64,000 nt of DNA, taken from Vespa crabro. Lineage: Eukaryota; Arthropoda; Insecta; Hymenoptera; Vespidae. Numbering within the stretch: the first letter of the stretch is position 1; each line of letters opens with the position of its first letter. Location of the stretch: the NCBI RefSeq assembly GCF_910589235.1, contig NC_060957.1:12116867-12180866 (forward strand), in the 5' to 3' direction. The notes below the pieces were generated by a model. It searched no databases, had not been told where the DNA came from, and saw only the letters and a list, made by a program, of their open reading frames with translations. Shown here piece after piece: positions 11,712-25,036 of the stretch. The position numbers and the translations under genes are program-made.

Positions 11712-12500
11712 TTTAAATGAAAGTACTTGCGGATTGTTGTGAGTATAGAAAGAAATTTGTTCTGAAGTAAACTTGTGGCGGTTAATTTTTTTTTTTTTTG
11801 TAATAATCAAAGCTACCAACCAAATTCAAAATTGTCATGGACAAAATAGAGTAAATCAAAAAGTTATAGAGATAAATGATGTCTAATACGATTTAATACT
11901 GATATTTAATTCTACCAAAATCAATTTACTATCATGAATAATATTCATAGCAATTTTAAAATTTTCTCCATTATAAAGAAAAAATAATTATGTCAAAAGT
12001 TTTTATTTTATAGTGACAAACAATAATGATCACAAATAAAACTATGAAAACGACTTTGATTATTTAACACTTCAATCATTTCCATTTGTAATAACGCTAG
12101 AAATATACACCTACAGCGATACACACACATGCCAAGGTTGGCAATACAACAACAACGCCACCTGTCAAATATTTTAGAGATTACAAGTCCGTACCGTTTA
12201 CGTTTCCATATGAACTTTGACAAAGATTGTTATCGTGTAGTGTTATTTATACTAATGAAGTTAATTATTTTCTTATCATTGTTGTTTATTTTTCCTGTGC
12301 GTATGGACTATACATCCATTGATTTAAAAAAAAATTAAATTATTTAATCTTTCTAGTCGTCAGAATTTACTTAAAATTGGCATAGTTATCTAACAGCGAA
12401 TTATTGAGTCTTTATAAGGCTATTAAAATAAAAAAAAAAAAAAAAAGTAAAGGAGACAAGTGAATTTTATAATTACCATTGCCTTAATAATAACGTCAAA
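11712..12500. promoter_or_regulatory. Divergent interval between the coiled-coil gene and MFAP1
   Basis: About 790 bases between two divergent start codons. A GC-richer patch at about 12100-12200 is the likeliest promoter region. An open frame at 12129-12338 has no family resemblance and is not called. No unambiguous TATA or initiator could be assigned. Confidence 0.3.
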
Positions 12501-14039
12501 ATGATGATGGATTATTTTGTAACAAATAATTCTTTAGCACCTGCACCTATGGGAATACAAAGTACAGCAGGTGCCGTGCCAGTAAAAAATGATAAAGGTT
12601 AGTTTATGTTATGATATAATTTCAAAAGATTTTTAAAAATATATATTCTCTAAAATTATTTATTATTTATTAAAATTTGTATATTAAATTATATATTGAA
12701 CTTTAATTAATATTTGATATTTATATCAAATATATTTTTCTTCTATTTTACAGGAGAACTATCTATGAAGAAAGTGAAAGTACATCGTTATGTTTCTGGT
12801 AAACGTCCTGATTATGCCCCTGTGGCTAGTTCAGAAGAAGAATCAGAAGATGAAGATTTTTTAGAAAAACGTGTTCATAAAAGTTATGATGACAATGAAA
12901 CTATTACCGATGTCCCACACACAGCTCAAGTTGTAAAAATAAGAGATGAAGATGATCCACGCTTGAGGAGATTAACACGATTAGAGAGACAACGAGATTC
13001 AGCCACAGAGTCTCATGTTGAAAGGCAAAGACATATTCATGAGCCTGAATTAATTGAGATAGAACCAGAAAGATCACATGAAAGGATTAAATTGGAAAGT
13101 TCAGATTCATCCGAAGATGAAGAATTATCAGATTCAGAAATAGAGCGAAGACGTGAAGCTTTGAAACAACGAGTATTATCAAAAAAAGAGACAGAAGAAG
13201 AATTATTACATGGAGAAGAAGATGAAAGATCTGGTGAAAGCACGGAAGAAAGTTCAGAATATGAGGAGTACACGGATTCTGAAGAAGAAACAGGCCCAAG
13301 ACTTAAACCAGTTTTTGTTAGAAAAAAGGACAGAATTACAGTTATGGAGAAAGAAAAGGAGGCAATGAAACAAAAACAAGTAGAAATAGAAGCTAAAAAA
13401 TTAGCAGAAGAACGGAAAAGGCAAACTTTTCGTATGGTGGAGGAAGCAATTCGTAAAGAAACACAGGTTAACAAAACTAATAATGAGCAAGAAGGTAAGC
13501 TTGAAGATGTTTGTACAGATGATGAAAATGATGAAGTTGAATATGAAGCTTGGAAATTAAGAGAATTAAAGAGAATTAAACGAGACCGGGAAGAAAGGGA
13601 ACAAATTGAAAAGGAGAGATTAGAAATTGAACGAATACGTAATATGACTGAAGAAGAGCGTAGACAAGAAGCTCGATTAAATCCAAAGGTTATAACTAAT
13701 AAAGCAGCAAAGGGAAAATATAAATTTTTACAAAAATATTATCATCGTGGTGCTTTCTATTTGGACAAAGATGATAACATATTTAAGAGAGACTTCTCTG
13801 GTGCTACTTTGGAAGATCACTTTGATAAAACAATATTACCAAAAGTTATGCAAGTTAAGAACTTTGGTCGTAGTGGTAGAACTAAATATACTCATTTAGT
13901 TGACCAAGATACTACTCAATTTGACTCTCCTTGGATATCGGAGACCGCTCAAAATCTTAAATTTCATAATAATCAAGCTGCTGGAATGAAACAAGTTTTT
14001 GAACGGCCATCTTTGAAAAAAAGAAAAAATGAAAATTAA
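12501..14039 (+). CDS. MFAP1: Microfibrillar-associated protein 1, spliceosomal B-complex factor
   Basis: Despite its name, this is a nuclear pre-mRNA splicing factor of the spliceosomal B complex (yeast Spp381 relative). Two exons, 12501-12597 and 12754-14039, give 460 aa, close to the human 439. The protein has an N-terminal SMKKVKVHRYVSGKRPDYAP block typical of the family, then long acidic stretches (EEESEDEDFLEKRV, SSDSSEDEELSDSE, EYEEYTDSEEETGPRLKPVFV). Charged coiled coil follows (about 210-330). The conserved MFAP1 C-terminal domain includes KYKFLQKYYHRGAFYLD, then RDFSGATLEDHFDKT, LPKVMQVKNFGRSGRTKYTH and LVDQDTTQFDSPW. Three consecutive ATGs begin exon 1; the first is used here. Overlapping polyadenylation signals lie about 100 bases downstream. 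Confidence 0.97.
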
Positions 14040-14139
14040 ATTTAATACACGTATCTAAGCATTTATAAAGTCTTACTCTGCAGAAGTATATGCACTAAAA
14101 TTTGTTAATAATAAGCTTTGGGTATGAAAATGTACATAT

Positions 14140-14149
14140 AATAAATAAA
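14140..14149 (+). terminator. Polyadenylation signals of MFAP1
   Basis: Two overlapping AATAAA hexamers about 100 bases after the MFAP1 stop codon, on the sense strand. Confidence 0.6.
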
Positions 14150-14664
14150 GAATATCTGTTCTAATTTTATATCATTACAATATAAACATTTATTTTTTAA
14201 TTTATTAGATTATCAAGAAAGTTCGTATCAATAAAGATAAATAATATTCAACCATATTTGACAAGCTGTTAGAACTTTCGAAACTATTTGGCTGCTTGGG
14301 AAATATCTTTAAATAAGTGTATTTTTAAAAAGTTGTATGGCAGAGGTTTTCCACCATATAAAGTGTCTGACAATGGATAACATAATTTCTAATAGTAAAA
14401 AATATCAAAAAGTCACACTTTATAATATGATATTTTTGGGCAACAATTTTATATACCTTTGCTACATGTTACCTATCAAAGCCACCGCGACTCAAGGTTC
14501 TTATCTGTTGTAATGTATTTGCGCAGAAAAATTTTCAACCTGTATACTATAAAGTATGTCTGGCATTCACGGACTCACGTTATAAAATGCGCGAACTTTC
14601 CTATTAATATTATAAAATATAATAATTTATAACAAAATACAAAAATTATGAATTCATAATTATT
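14150..14664. other. Convergent 3' interval, MFAP1 / Dicer-2
   Basis: Two genes end tail-to-tail here. A loosely self-complementary patch at about 14350-14440 pairs ATAAAGTGT with ACACTTTAT. No coding sequence is supported. Confidence 0.4.
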
Positions 14665-15113
14665 TCATTCATTTTTGCAACGCAAATACTTCAAAGCTTG
14701 CTTTGCTGCTGCACATTTAGCTTGTTTTTTATTGGCACCAAATCCGTGAAATAATTTTGATTTTCTTTTATTTGTTATTTCTAAAGGTACCATAATAGTA
14801 TTTGTACCCTCTATTAAGGTTGCAGATCTAAATATAACAATGAAAAATTAAAGACAATTTTATACGATTAATATAACAGAAATATAAAATGCCATTCCCA
14901 AATGAAACTTACAAAAATTTGGCATTTGATCCTAACGTTTCATAGATTAAACGTACAGGTTGCTTCGGAACATCTCTACTAAAGGCATCTATAAAAAAAA
15001 TATATAAAATCAATAATTGTATTTAATAAGAATCACAAGCACTAATAATATTACAAAAAATTACATTTAAAAAAAATTCGATGTAATTATTAGATGATAA
15101 TAATCATTTTTAA

Positions 15114-15163
<50 letters not shown>

Positions 15164-16211
15164 TTGACAAAAACGTACCGATTTCTTTATACATAAGAGC
15201 AAATAACAGTTCCCAAACTTGTTTAATATTTTTATTAGTATCTAAATAAACAGCTCCTATGAAAGATTCAAATATATCACTTAAAACTTTAGGAACATCA
15301 ACATATTCGGCCATATTACATTCTTCTTCTTCAAGCAAAATCCAGAGATTCTTTAAAAAAATAATTTGTAAGAATTATTTATAAACATTTATTATTAATA
15401 TATTTATAGCCCTATATTATTTATATCAATATATAAAGATAATAAGATATTATTTATTAGTTTACCTCGTTATCAACTACATAATTCCTTTCTTCTTGAA
15501 ATTTTACAAATCTATCGATAACATCATTTAATTGTGGAGAATAAGATAAAAGAGCTGTATGTAAGCCATATTTTACAGTTAAGCATGCAAATGTAATATT
15601 ATTTACAAGTGCAGATCTAAGATCTGTAATTTCACCAGGACTTAATAATTCCCAATATTGATGAATGTACCCTGTAATTAAAAAATCTGAAAGAAAATGA
15701 AAAAGATGTATATACATTTTAGAATAAAATAACAAATATATAAGTACATATACACATATATAGAACTTGTATGTTTCTTCATTCTTACCTATAATAGCGT
15801 CACCTAAAAATTCCAATCTCTGATAATCATCTGTTATATTATTTTCTGTGTAAGATGGATGACTAAAAGCCTAAAAAAATACAGACATATATTTCATTAA
15901 TATAATTATAAGAATACATGTTTATCAACATATTTAAGAATTATTATTTGGAGAGGGAGATTATTTGTATCTTAAATTACCTGTAACAAATATATCCTAT
16001 TTCGAAACTTATAATTCATATTCTTTTCTATTGTTTCAGCCCATGGCATATACAAGTTTGGATCTCCAACACTAACTTCTGGTTTTTGTGCAACAGAATA
16101 CAATAATGCATTAATGTCAGTGTGCAAAGGCAAAATACCAAACCACATTAATAATTTTACAGCTCCTACCATTCCCATACTCTGTTTAAGTAAATAATAA
16201 TAGTAAAAAGA

Positions 16212-16270
<59 letters not shown>

Positions 16271-17671
16271 CAATAATAATAATAATAATAATGATAATAA
16301 TAATAATAGCAATAACATAACAATAATTTTAAATATTAGAATTATCTTACTTTAAGATAAACACTTATTAGAGCTTCTACACAATCTGCAACTGCTTTGT
16401 CTGGAACCATTTGTACACCTATGTAATACTCAATACCAGTTTGTGATTCTGCAGCAGCCCAATTCAAAACTTTCGCTTGCATTTCATTTTTTGTATTTTC
16501 ACTTATATATCCAGAGAATCTTTCTTCTTCAGGTATGTGAATTTCATATAACACATTTGGAGATACCTTATACATATAAAAATAGTGCCCGATAAAAAGC
16601 TTCACTTTCAAGATATATAAGATATACAAAAATAGAGTATCTCATTATTTTTTATAGTAATTATAATATGTATTTATAATTTCCCTCATTTTCTTTTTCT
16701 ACATACATTACAGTTAAATGAAGTGGGAAAATAATATTCATTCAGAAAAAAGAAATAGAGAAATTCTCAGAAAAATATAAATAAGAATGAATTTTGGAAT
16801 ATGATGTGTTAGTATATGTGTAGAAATATGAATAGTCAAAAATTACTAAAAAATGTAAAATTAGTAATGTTAGAAAGAAAAATAGACGACTATAAAAATC
16901 GATTTTCCCGAAAACCGTTGAGGTAGAATTAATATGTCCTACGCTATCATTGCATCAGCAATCATAAATCAGTAGACCGATGTGCAATGATTGCGTTCAT
17001 CGTTAAGATGTATTTATGTCTTCAAATAATAAAATGCTTTTTTCTATAAATTAGTATATTTACAATTTCTTAAATAAAACGTTTTTCTGAGGTATTGAAC
17101 TTCTATAAAAGCATTTTATTATTTGAGCGTAAACAAATTATCCTAGTAGTGCCCGAAAAAATCGATTTCTATAATTGTCCGTTTCTCTGCCGTACCCTGT
17201 ATAAGTATATAATAGAAAAATAATATGCAGTAAAAATTAGAAATCAAAAATAAAATGGGATAATAATGATTAACAGCATAAAAGAATGTTATGATTAACC
17301 ATAAAACAAAAATTTTTAGCAAGCTGAAATATATATATAAAAAAAAAAACAAGAACCTTAGCTTCTAATAAAATTTTTTGTAAAGGGCGGAATGTTGTAT
17401 AAGCTGGAGGAATAAATGTGCTCATTGGTATAAAATCATCGACTTTCATGCATCCTGGGATAGACTTTTTGATACCACAATAATATAAATTTCGATTTCC
17501 AATGATTTTTCCTTTAAGTGCAGTCAAACGACCTTCATTATAAGTTGGAAAAACGGAATACAAATATAAAGATATAATAAATTTTAAATAAGAATCTCCT
17601 AAAATTTCTAATCTTTCTTGATCAAACACATCATTTCCACTAGTTATAAGCGCCTAAAACATAAAATGCTG

Positions 17672-17750
<79 letters not shown>

Positions 17751-17774
17751 AATAATAACAACAACAACAAAAAC

Positions 17775-17810
<36 letters not shown>

Positions 17811-20703
17811 TATAATTATAATTATAATAATAATTATTATTATTATTATTATTATATTTTATAATCATTGATAACTCTTAATAATTTTATATAGCATATA
17901 TACTATATATAAAATTAGTGCATTTGATATTTCATTTACCTGCATAATTAGTACTGGATCTGGTCCTGTTTCATCATTTGCTTCTAGAATTTCTAAAGTT
18001 GGTATTGATACTTTAGGTTTACTTTTGTAGTTAATTATTTTGGTTTTACGTTCCTTAGAAAGCTATAATAATAAAAAATATGTAATAAATATTTGACAAT
18101 TATGATAATAAACTTAGTATATCATGTATATTATATTTTAATATATTATCATACCATTTCTGAATTAGATGTATCCGACATAAAATGACAATAATATTCA
18201 ATATCAATTAATTGGATTTGCTCAGCATTCCTGTTTATATCTGGTGGTTCTTGTTCTTTTGACCAAGGATATAGATTTGCATCAGTATTAAGAACTATAA
18301 CATAATAAAATATACATATTTTTTTAAGACATATATATATTTTTTTTTATATATTATTATAAAAACTTTTTAACTATACATACCATCGATTTCAGGTCCA
18401 TTCAAATCTAATACTGGCTGGCCAGTTTGTATAATATCATCAAATGTACCTTCTGACATTTGTTCTGTTTTAGATTCCGATTCTTGTATATTTATGACCA
18501 AAGGAGGCCAATTATGGTTTAGGAGATTATTCAGTGAAGTACCCAAATTTGCCTCTTTAAAAATAGTCTCTCTTAGATCTAATGCAATTAATAATTGTGA
18601 AATTCTATGAAGGATGGATGGTAACGTAGTCGCTTTAAGCCAATATAATGCAGGAAATTCAACTTTACAACATAATTCCGGTACTAAATGTTCATCGTAA
18701 TCTTCAAGTGCATCTGCACGTTTTCGTTTACTTAAGCCAGACTTCATATTTCTGTAAAAATTAACGAACATGTATATTATATTCATTAATATATAATTTA
18801 ATATATTTTATGTCCTTTATTTTTCGTGATATCATACCGTGGTTTTATACAATTAATTTTCATTGAAATTGGTTTTACTTCTAACATCGATTGATTTAAA
18901 TCACTTATTTTTAATTCATGTTTTTGATTGTAATAATGAGCATAAGTAAGAAAATCATTTGTTGGAAAACATGAATTCGGCGCAAGATCATCGCATACTT
19001 GTGTGACAACATATACATTTGGAGATGATCTATAATTAGGAACAATCAATGCTAATTCGTAATCAATGTTTTTTAATGGTGCAAGAGACTTAATATAAGA
19101 AATATATTTGTATTTTTGAACAACATTCCAATCTATTTCATTTTCATTATTAGCTGTAAAAAATATTTTTAGTAATAAATATAATATTTTCTTATATTAT
19201 CATAATATTAAATTATGCAAAAAAAAAAAATACTTTTATTACTTACTTGGTACAATAAGAAAAGAATTATCAAGGTTATCATTATCAAATGTCATAAATG
19301 GTTTAATAACAGATACAATATTAGTAAATATTGTAGTATGAAAAATTTTTAATTCTTCAATTTGTTCATTAGTTAAAATCATTGTTGCATAGTCAACTTT
19401 GATATTAACATTCAGCTCTCCAACATTCATGTAGATAGGGAATGATGGAATCTAATGAATACATCATAACAAATGACATTTAAAAAATATATATAAATCC
19501 TTACAAAGATAACATATTTAATTAACTTTAAATACTTATTTACTTGTGGGATTGACTTCGTCGAAAGTATTCCATATCCTGCTTGATCATGTAACAAGTT
19601 ATAAAAGACTAAATTTCTATTATCCTGTGGTATTGAATATACTGGTTCAGCACTAAGAATATGTAAATGTAAAACGGTTCCTTCTGAAGGAAATGCACCA
19701 TATAATGCCTCTGGATACTACAAAAAATATTTTTTGATAATATTTCTCTCATCCAAGTTTTATAATTAATAATATTTCATAAAATTACAGCTGTTTTATT
19801 TAAGAAAAATTATTATAAAATTATATTTAAAAATTATATTAAGAGGAAATAATGCAGAAAAAAGAAAGATAAGAAATATATCAAGAGGTCTATGATAATT
19901 ATAATAATAGTAATAGTAATAAATGAATAATTACTTTAAGTTTATGATATCTTTTCTTTCTTGTAGTACCAGCTTGATTTGTTTTTGAATCTTCATTTAT
20001 CCAATTCGGAAAAAGATATTCTGTATTATCTAATATATCATTTATAGATGGCAATAAATTATTTGATAATTCGCCAAGTAAATGTAATTTTATGCAAGTT
20101 TTAAAAGCAGCAGATTTTTTAGCTGCATCTATGGAAGGCATAATATCACCAAACACTACTTCTTTAAGTGGAGATAGACTTGGCAATTTAAGGGACACCT
20201 GAAAAGTTCATTATGTTATATGGCAATTAAATAAACAATATATATAGTTAATATCTAATTATAATTTTTCTTTACTAAAACAATAATGCTATGAAAATAC
20301 CTGAAATGCTTTATTTTCCTCTATTTTATGCAATTTCCATGTTGGATATAAAGATACAAATTTCGATTTCAATAATAAACTGCAATATCTATTTATTAAA
20401 TTAATTGCAGCTTGTTCTGTCAGTATACTTGTGATATTTTCATTTATTTTCACTATATATGGCTCAATTGTATAAGAATACAGATTTTCTTTAATTTCCT
20501 CTGCGGTAGGTTCTATACGATACTCAGATTTTCCTATTAATATCTAAATATAAATGAAGATAGAATTAATAAATTTACATAAATCAGATGGAACTGTTTT
20601 TAAAAAAAAGCAAGTCTATATTAGGCAAAATGAACATAAATGAATTAGACAAAATATATTATATTAACTATAGCAAATTTGTTTAATTTAGTTTTATCTT
20701 TTA

Positions 20704-20789
<86 letters not shown>

Positions 20790-23613
20790 AGAGAGACATA
20801 TGTACACACATACATACACTAATTTCATTATAAATATATAGAATACTATTATTAAAATAATATATATTATTATATACCTCTTGTAATGACAAATCGATAT
20901 TTTTAAATAGCATATGTTTCTTAATATAATTGTGATCATTTTTACTTAACATAATAACATATTGACTTGATGAAAAACGAGCGCGTCCTTTACTTTGAAT
21001 ATAAGATCGGAAGTCTGTTGGTAGATCAAATCGTATTACAAGCGTGCAAACAGGTATATCAATTCCTTCATCAAGAACATCTGTTGCTATAACACAATTA
21101 CTTAATCCATTTCTAAATCTGTAGAAAAATATTATAATATATAATTATTGTAATAATATAGAATTGCTGTTACAAGTTCTATCAGAGAAATAATATATAG
21201 AAAATAATATGAATATATAATTATACCTATGTAAAACCTCTCTGTTCCACTTAGACATACATAAAACTTCTTTATAACTTTTGTAAGGATTATTATTAAA
21301 ACCTATAGTATAATCCGGAAGTAAAAATTTATATCTTTCATCGTGAGTGTGTATTTCCTAAAAAAGAGATTTAAAAAACTGTGTATACACAGGTAGATAT
21401 TTTAAATTCTATAATAATACATCAATTAAATTAATGTCTTAAAATTTATATTATACTATAAGCAATATTTTGCAATAATAGAGATTTGAACAATACTCTT
21501 ACAGAAGCATTATAAAAAAAAAACAAATCAGAGAAAAAATAAAAATAAAATGATAGGATATCACATATTAGCTTTAAAAAATACGATAAAATATTGTTAA
21601 AAATAAATTGGATATATAAGCAATTTATTTTTGAATGGGAAATTACAGTATAAATATTTTTCTAATGAATTTAGTAAGAATATTATCTTTCATTTCATCT
21701 TACCTTTAAAATATGGTATAATATTTTAGCAGTGGATCTACGCTTCACAAAAACAATGCAACAAAATTTCTGGTTGTCTAACTTATTATCATTAAAATTT
21801 TTCAATAATTTAAAAAGTTGGAGGACCTGATCTGATGAAAACCTGTAATTTAAAATCATATATTTAAACAGACGCACATGTGCACACACACACGTTTCAA
21901 GAAATATATAGAAAAAATAAAACATATTTTAGGAGATACATATAATGAAAATTTTAATATATACTAACTCCAATATTTTTTGTTGATCTGTATAATTCTT
22001 CATTTCATCTTCTAAGAGTTTTCTCAATTTAAATAATTCTGTTATCATATATTCAAAGATATATATTCCATACTATAAATAGGATGAATAAATTGTACAG
22101 TAATCTATTTCATATTTACAAAACTGATATTACATAATTTTCTAATATACATACTTGATCATCAATAGATCTCTTTTTGTATTCTAATTGGATTAAGTGT
22201 AGTAGAATACATTTATTAACACCATATAAACCTGGAAAAAAATATATATTAGGTTGTTTTAAAAGTTTCTTTCGTTTTCAAGCATTTTAAACGTTTTTAA
22301 ACCAGATAAAACGGCTGCATGCAGATAATGAAAGAAACTTTTGGACAATCTATATATATTTAAATAATACATAAATAACTTTAATTATATATTATTTATC
22401 TCCACTATCAGTTATAATTACCTGTTGTATCTATTTGTTTTTTTATATCTTCTATAATATTCATAAGTTCTTCATTTATAGTTTTTGTTTTAAACTCTTT
22501 ACTGGATTCGTTATAGTCTCGATTACTTGGAATAGATGTAACATTTAAAAATTCTATTAAATTTTGTAAATAGGTTACTACACTATGCCAACTTTCTGGG
22601 TATGTATATGTTTCATAATGAATTACAATTTCTTCTGGATTTGTACAATATCCCTTTATATTATCTACTGTTGCTATTTTTGAATGAAATGTTATTTCTA
22701 AATTCTGTAATATAAGAGAATTATATCATGCACTCGTTAATTTTTATATTTACATATACTCTCATATATATTTTATATAATTCATAAATCATTAAATTCT
22801 GCCGTAACGTACAATAAGATTCATGTTCTTATAATTAAAGTAATATACATCTAGAAATTATTGAATTTTACCTTAATTGATTCTATAATATTAGGCAATT
22901 TTACATTAGAATTAAGTAAAGTTGCAGATAATGCTAATATTTTAGGTTGTTCTGTAACTTCACATTGTTCAAATCTCTGCATAATTTGACGCATAGGATG
23001 ATCATTTACAGCTCTGTGACATTCGTCAAAAATTATCAAATTTATTTTATTTAAATGTAAATATCCATGATTTATAATATCTAGAAATACCTGACTTGTC
23101 ATCACTAAAACCTGATAAATATTTTCGTATTATATTGAAATAATTCATTATATAATAAAAATATATGAATATTCATTATATATACTTGTTGGTCATCTAA
23201 CTCTTTTAACCATATTTCTTTTGTCCAAAAATCAACTTTCATATCACCACAATATCCTTTACATGATAATCCTGTATGTCTTGCAATATATTCAGCTTGT
23301 TGAGTTGCTAAAGGTACTGTATTGACTACAAATATTGTTCTCTTACCACCCTGACTGTAAAGCCTAAGAATAAAATACGAGATGAATTATTTTGTATACA
23401 TTATTGACATAAATAATTATATGTGCATAGATAGAGAAACATAATTATAACATACTTTTGTATATCAACACTCAATTTTTTAAGAACCATCATTGCTATA
23501 AATGTTTTTCCTGTACCGGTAGGTAAGTAAATAATTGTATTTGATTCCATTGCTTTCTCGTAAAGGTCAATTTGATATGGCCTTGCGATAAATTCTGCTG
23601 ATTTATTCTCCAT
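14665..23613 (-). CDS. Dcr-2: Dicer-2 endoribonuclease
   Basis: Type III RNase that cuts long dsRNA into siRNAs and loads them with R2D2-type partners for antiviral and endogenous RNAi. It has 25 coding exons: 23456-23613, 23186-23363, 22872-23111, 22422-22704, 22155-22231, 21969-22072, 21704-21842, 21227-21357, 20878-21118, 20301-20543, 19935-20198, 19544-19717, 19247-19451, 18838-19153, 18384-18751, 18155-18294, 17940-18062, 17357-17653, 16351-16566, 15981-16181, 15789-15870, 15466-15686, 15179-15350, 14913-14988 and 14665-14827. They sum to 1603 aa. The helicase has LPTGTGKT (about 27-34), DECH (about 138), ALSATLL and QSKGRAR. Next come DUF283/platform, PAZ (about 830-960, FPTNDFLTYAHYYNQ, LVPELC), RNase IIIa (ERLEILGDSYLKF, DCVEALI), RNase IIIb (QRLEFLGDAIIG, DIFESFIGAVYLD) and a C-terminal dsRBD. 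The intact DECH box favours Dicer-2 over Dicer-1. A 5'UTR exon upstream is likely. Exon 18 has a poor donor (GTTCTT). Confidence 0.96.
15112..15161. repeat. (TA)n microsatellite in Dicer-2 intron
   Basis: A near-pure TA dinucleotide run lying just inside the intron, 3' of the exon ending at 15179 on the minus strand. Confidence 0.9.
16217..16316. repeat. (AAT)n microsatellite in Dicer-2 intron
   Basis: About 100 bases of ATA/AAT trinucleotide repeat, slightly interrupted, in the intron between exons 16351-16566 and 15981-16181. Confidence 0.9.
16872..17190. repeat. Imperfect foldback element in Dicer-2 intron
   Basis: Nested inverted repeats. A perfect 19-base inner pair lies at 17023-17041 and 17107-17125 (CAAATAATAAAATGCTTTT and its complement). 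An imperfect outer pair lies at about 16872-16906 and 17157-17190 around AAAATCGATTT. It makes up much of the 790-base intron 17356-16567, the longest or nearly the longest in the gene. No coding capacity. Likely a non-autonomous transposon relic. Confidence 0.5.
17673..17856. repeat. (AAT)n followed by (ATT)n in Dicer-2 intron
   Basis: A long AAT repeat interrupted by AAC units passes through ATTATA into TTATTATT. The two halves are mutually complementary, so the tract can fold on itself. Confidence 0.85.
20706..20783. repeat. (TA)n microsatellite in Dicer-2 intron
   Basis: A long TA run with one short interruption. The Tyr/Ile ORFs predicted over it on the minus strand extend out of the exon at 20878-21118 and are artefacts. 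Confidence 0.9.
22249..22352. mobile_element. Mariner-type MITE in Dicer-2 intron
   Basis: A segment of about 104 bases with terminal inverted repeats. The left end reads TTAGGTTGTTTTAAAAG, then TTTCTTTC. The right end, reverse complemented, reads AGATTGTCCAAAAG, then TTTCTTTC. It is bounded by TA on both sides, matching the TA target preference of Tc1/mariner elements. TTAGGTTG-type ends with an AAAGTTTCTTTC block are typical of insect mariners. There is no room for a transposase. It begins about 18 bases from the acceptor of the exon ending at 22231. Confidence 0.6.
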
Positions 23614-25018
23614 TTTTTTTATCGTTATATGACTCCTATAGGAAACAAAATGGAACTTCCCATTTTCAACATCAATAACAATAAACAAAATACTATAGTA
23701 ACTAACCTGACAATGTGTTATTGCAGTTTACTATAGAAGAAATATAACACAACAAAATTGAAATACTAATAAATTACATCTTCTATCTAAGAATATTTCG
23801 TCTTATCAGATGTTTATCGCTTTAGAATGAATCATAGAAAACTTTTCAAGAATCGGAATTACTAAATATTATCGATTATCGTATTTATATGAAATACGAT
23901 CGATCGATATTGTATTTATATGGAAAATTAAATCAAAGAGACTCGTAAAACAACCACGCAAATATAAAAGTTCCTGTTTTTCATATGGTTACTAAACTTG
24001 AATTTGATTTTTTTTTCATTTCGTTATTTGAGCATTCTCACTATTTAAATCGTACGCACATATAACTTGTATAAAATAGAACAAGTTATAAAATAGAGCC
24101 TTTGGTTACGCACATCACTCGCATACATTATGTTCTATAACTGAATAGATAGACACAGGATGCTTCTAATTAAGAAAGATTTTTAAATTCACAATTCTGT
24201 AATATTCTTAGAGAATATTATATTATATTATTCTTCTGTTATTTTTTATTCAACATTAAACTCTACTAAAGCCAAACTGACTTTAATTTTTTTATAAATA
24301 TAGTTTTTCTTTTGGTGTCCTGGCTACAGCGCCATAAATTGACATGACAGAATAAAAAAACAAGATACGCAACCAAAAATATCTACAAAATTTTATTTCT
24401 AGAATATTTTCAATTCGTTAAATTGGCAACCTTTTATGGATATCATTTAATATATTAAAAACTTTTGTAAGTTAGTACCACTGGTTGCTAACATCTTGAA
24501 ATTAAAAGGAGTATAAATAAAAATAGTGAATCTAAGTAATCTGAGGTTCATAAATGTAATTATTGTACACTGTTTCGTTATAAAAATTTAAGGATCCTTC
24601 GAAAAGATGTATTAATCATATTTTATTGGTAAGTGCTTTAAACTTATTTATTTTGTGATATTGCTGTAATAATATGGGAATATGAGTATTTGTTCTTGCA
24701 GTTTACAGTTAAATTTTTCTTCATCTTACATTATAAATATTTTAAAAAGAAACAGATATTATTTGCAACAACAATCACAGGCATAATCGGCAAAAATTTG
24801 ATAATAATTGATATACAAGAACTTTGATTAACTACATAAATGGTGACACTTTGGACAATTTATAAAAGTTTAAATTATATAAATGCCAATAATATGAATG
24901 CATGTATCGTGAGATGGAATTCAATAATAATAACAATCCATTAAGATGTTTTGCAAGCTTAAAAGGGCAATGCAAAGAAAATAAAAATATGTTTTGAATC
25001 ACAATAACAATTTTATAG
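23614..25018. promoter_or_regulatory. Divergent interval between Dicer-2 and the 70-aa ORF
   Basis: Likely holds the Dicer-2 promoter and a 5'UTR exon: a splice acceptor CCTATAG sits about 25 bases before the Dicer-2 ATG. On the + strand a donor-like GTAAGTG at about 24630 and an acceptor TTTTATAG at about 25018 would fit a spliced 5'UTR for the next gene. A repeated AACTTGTATAAAATAG-like motif lies at about 24063-24100. No coding sequence. Confidence 0.3.
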
Positions 25019-25036
25019 CAAAATCATTATAAATGT

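Noticed and set aside
12129..12338. 69-aa + strand ORF before MFAP1
   Set aside because: No family resemblance, ends in compositional sequence, and lies in the promoter interval. It overlaps another ORF on the minus strand equally long.
16217..16316. Regular short repeats considered as a possible CRISPR-like array
   Set aside because: It is a trinucleotide microsatellite without spacers, and the window is clearly animal nuclear DNA.
20694..20952. Tyr/Ile-rich ORFs
   Set aside because: Created by a (TA)n repeat running out of a true Dicer-2 exon.
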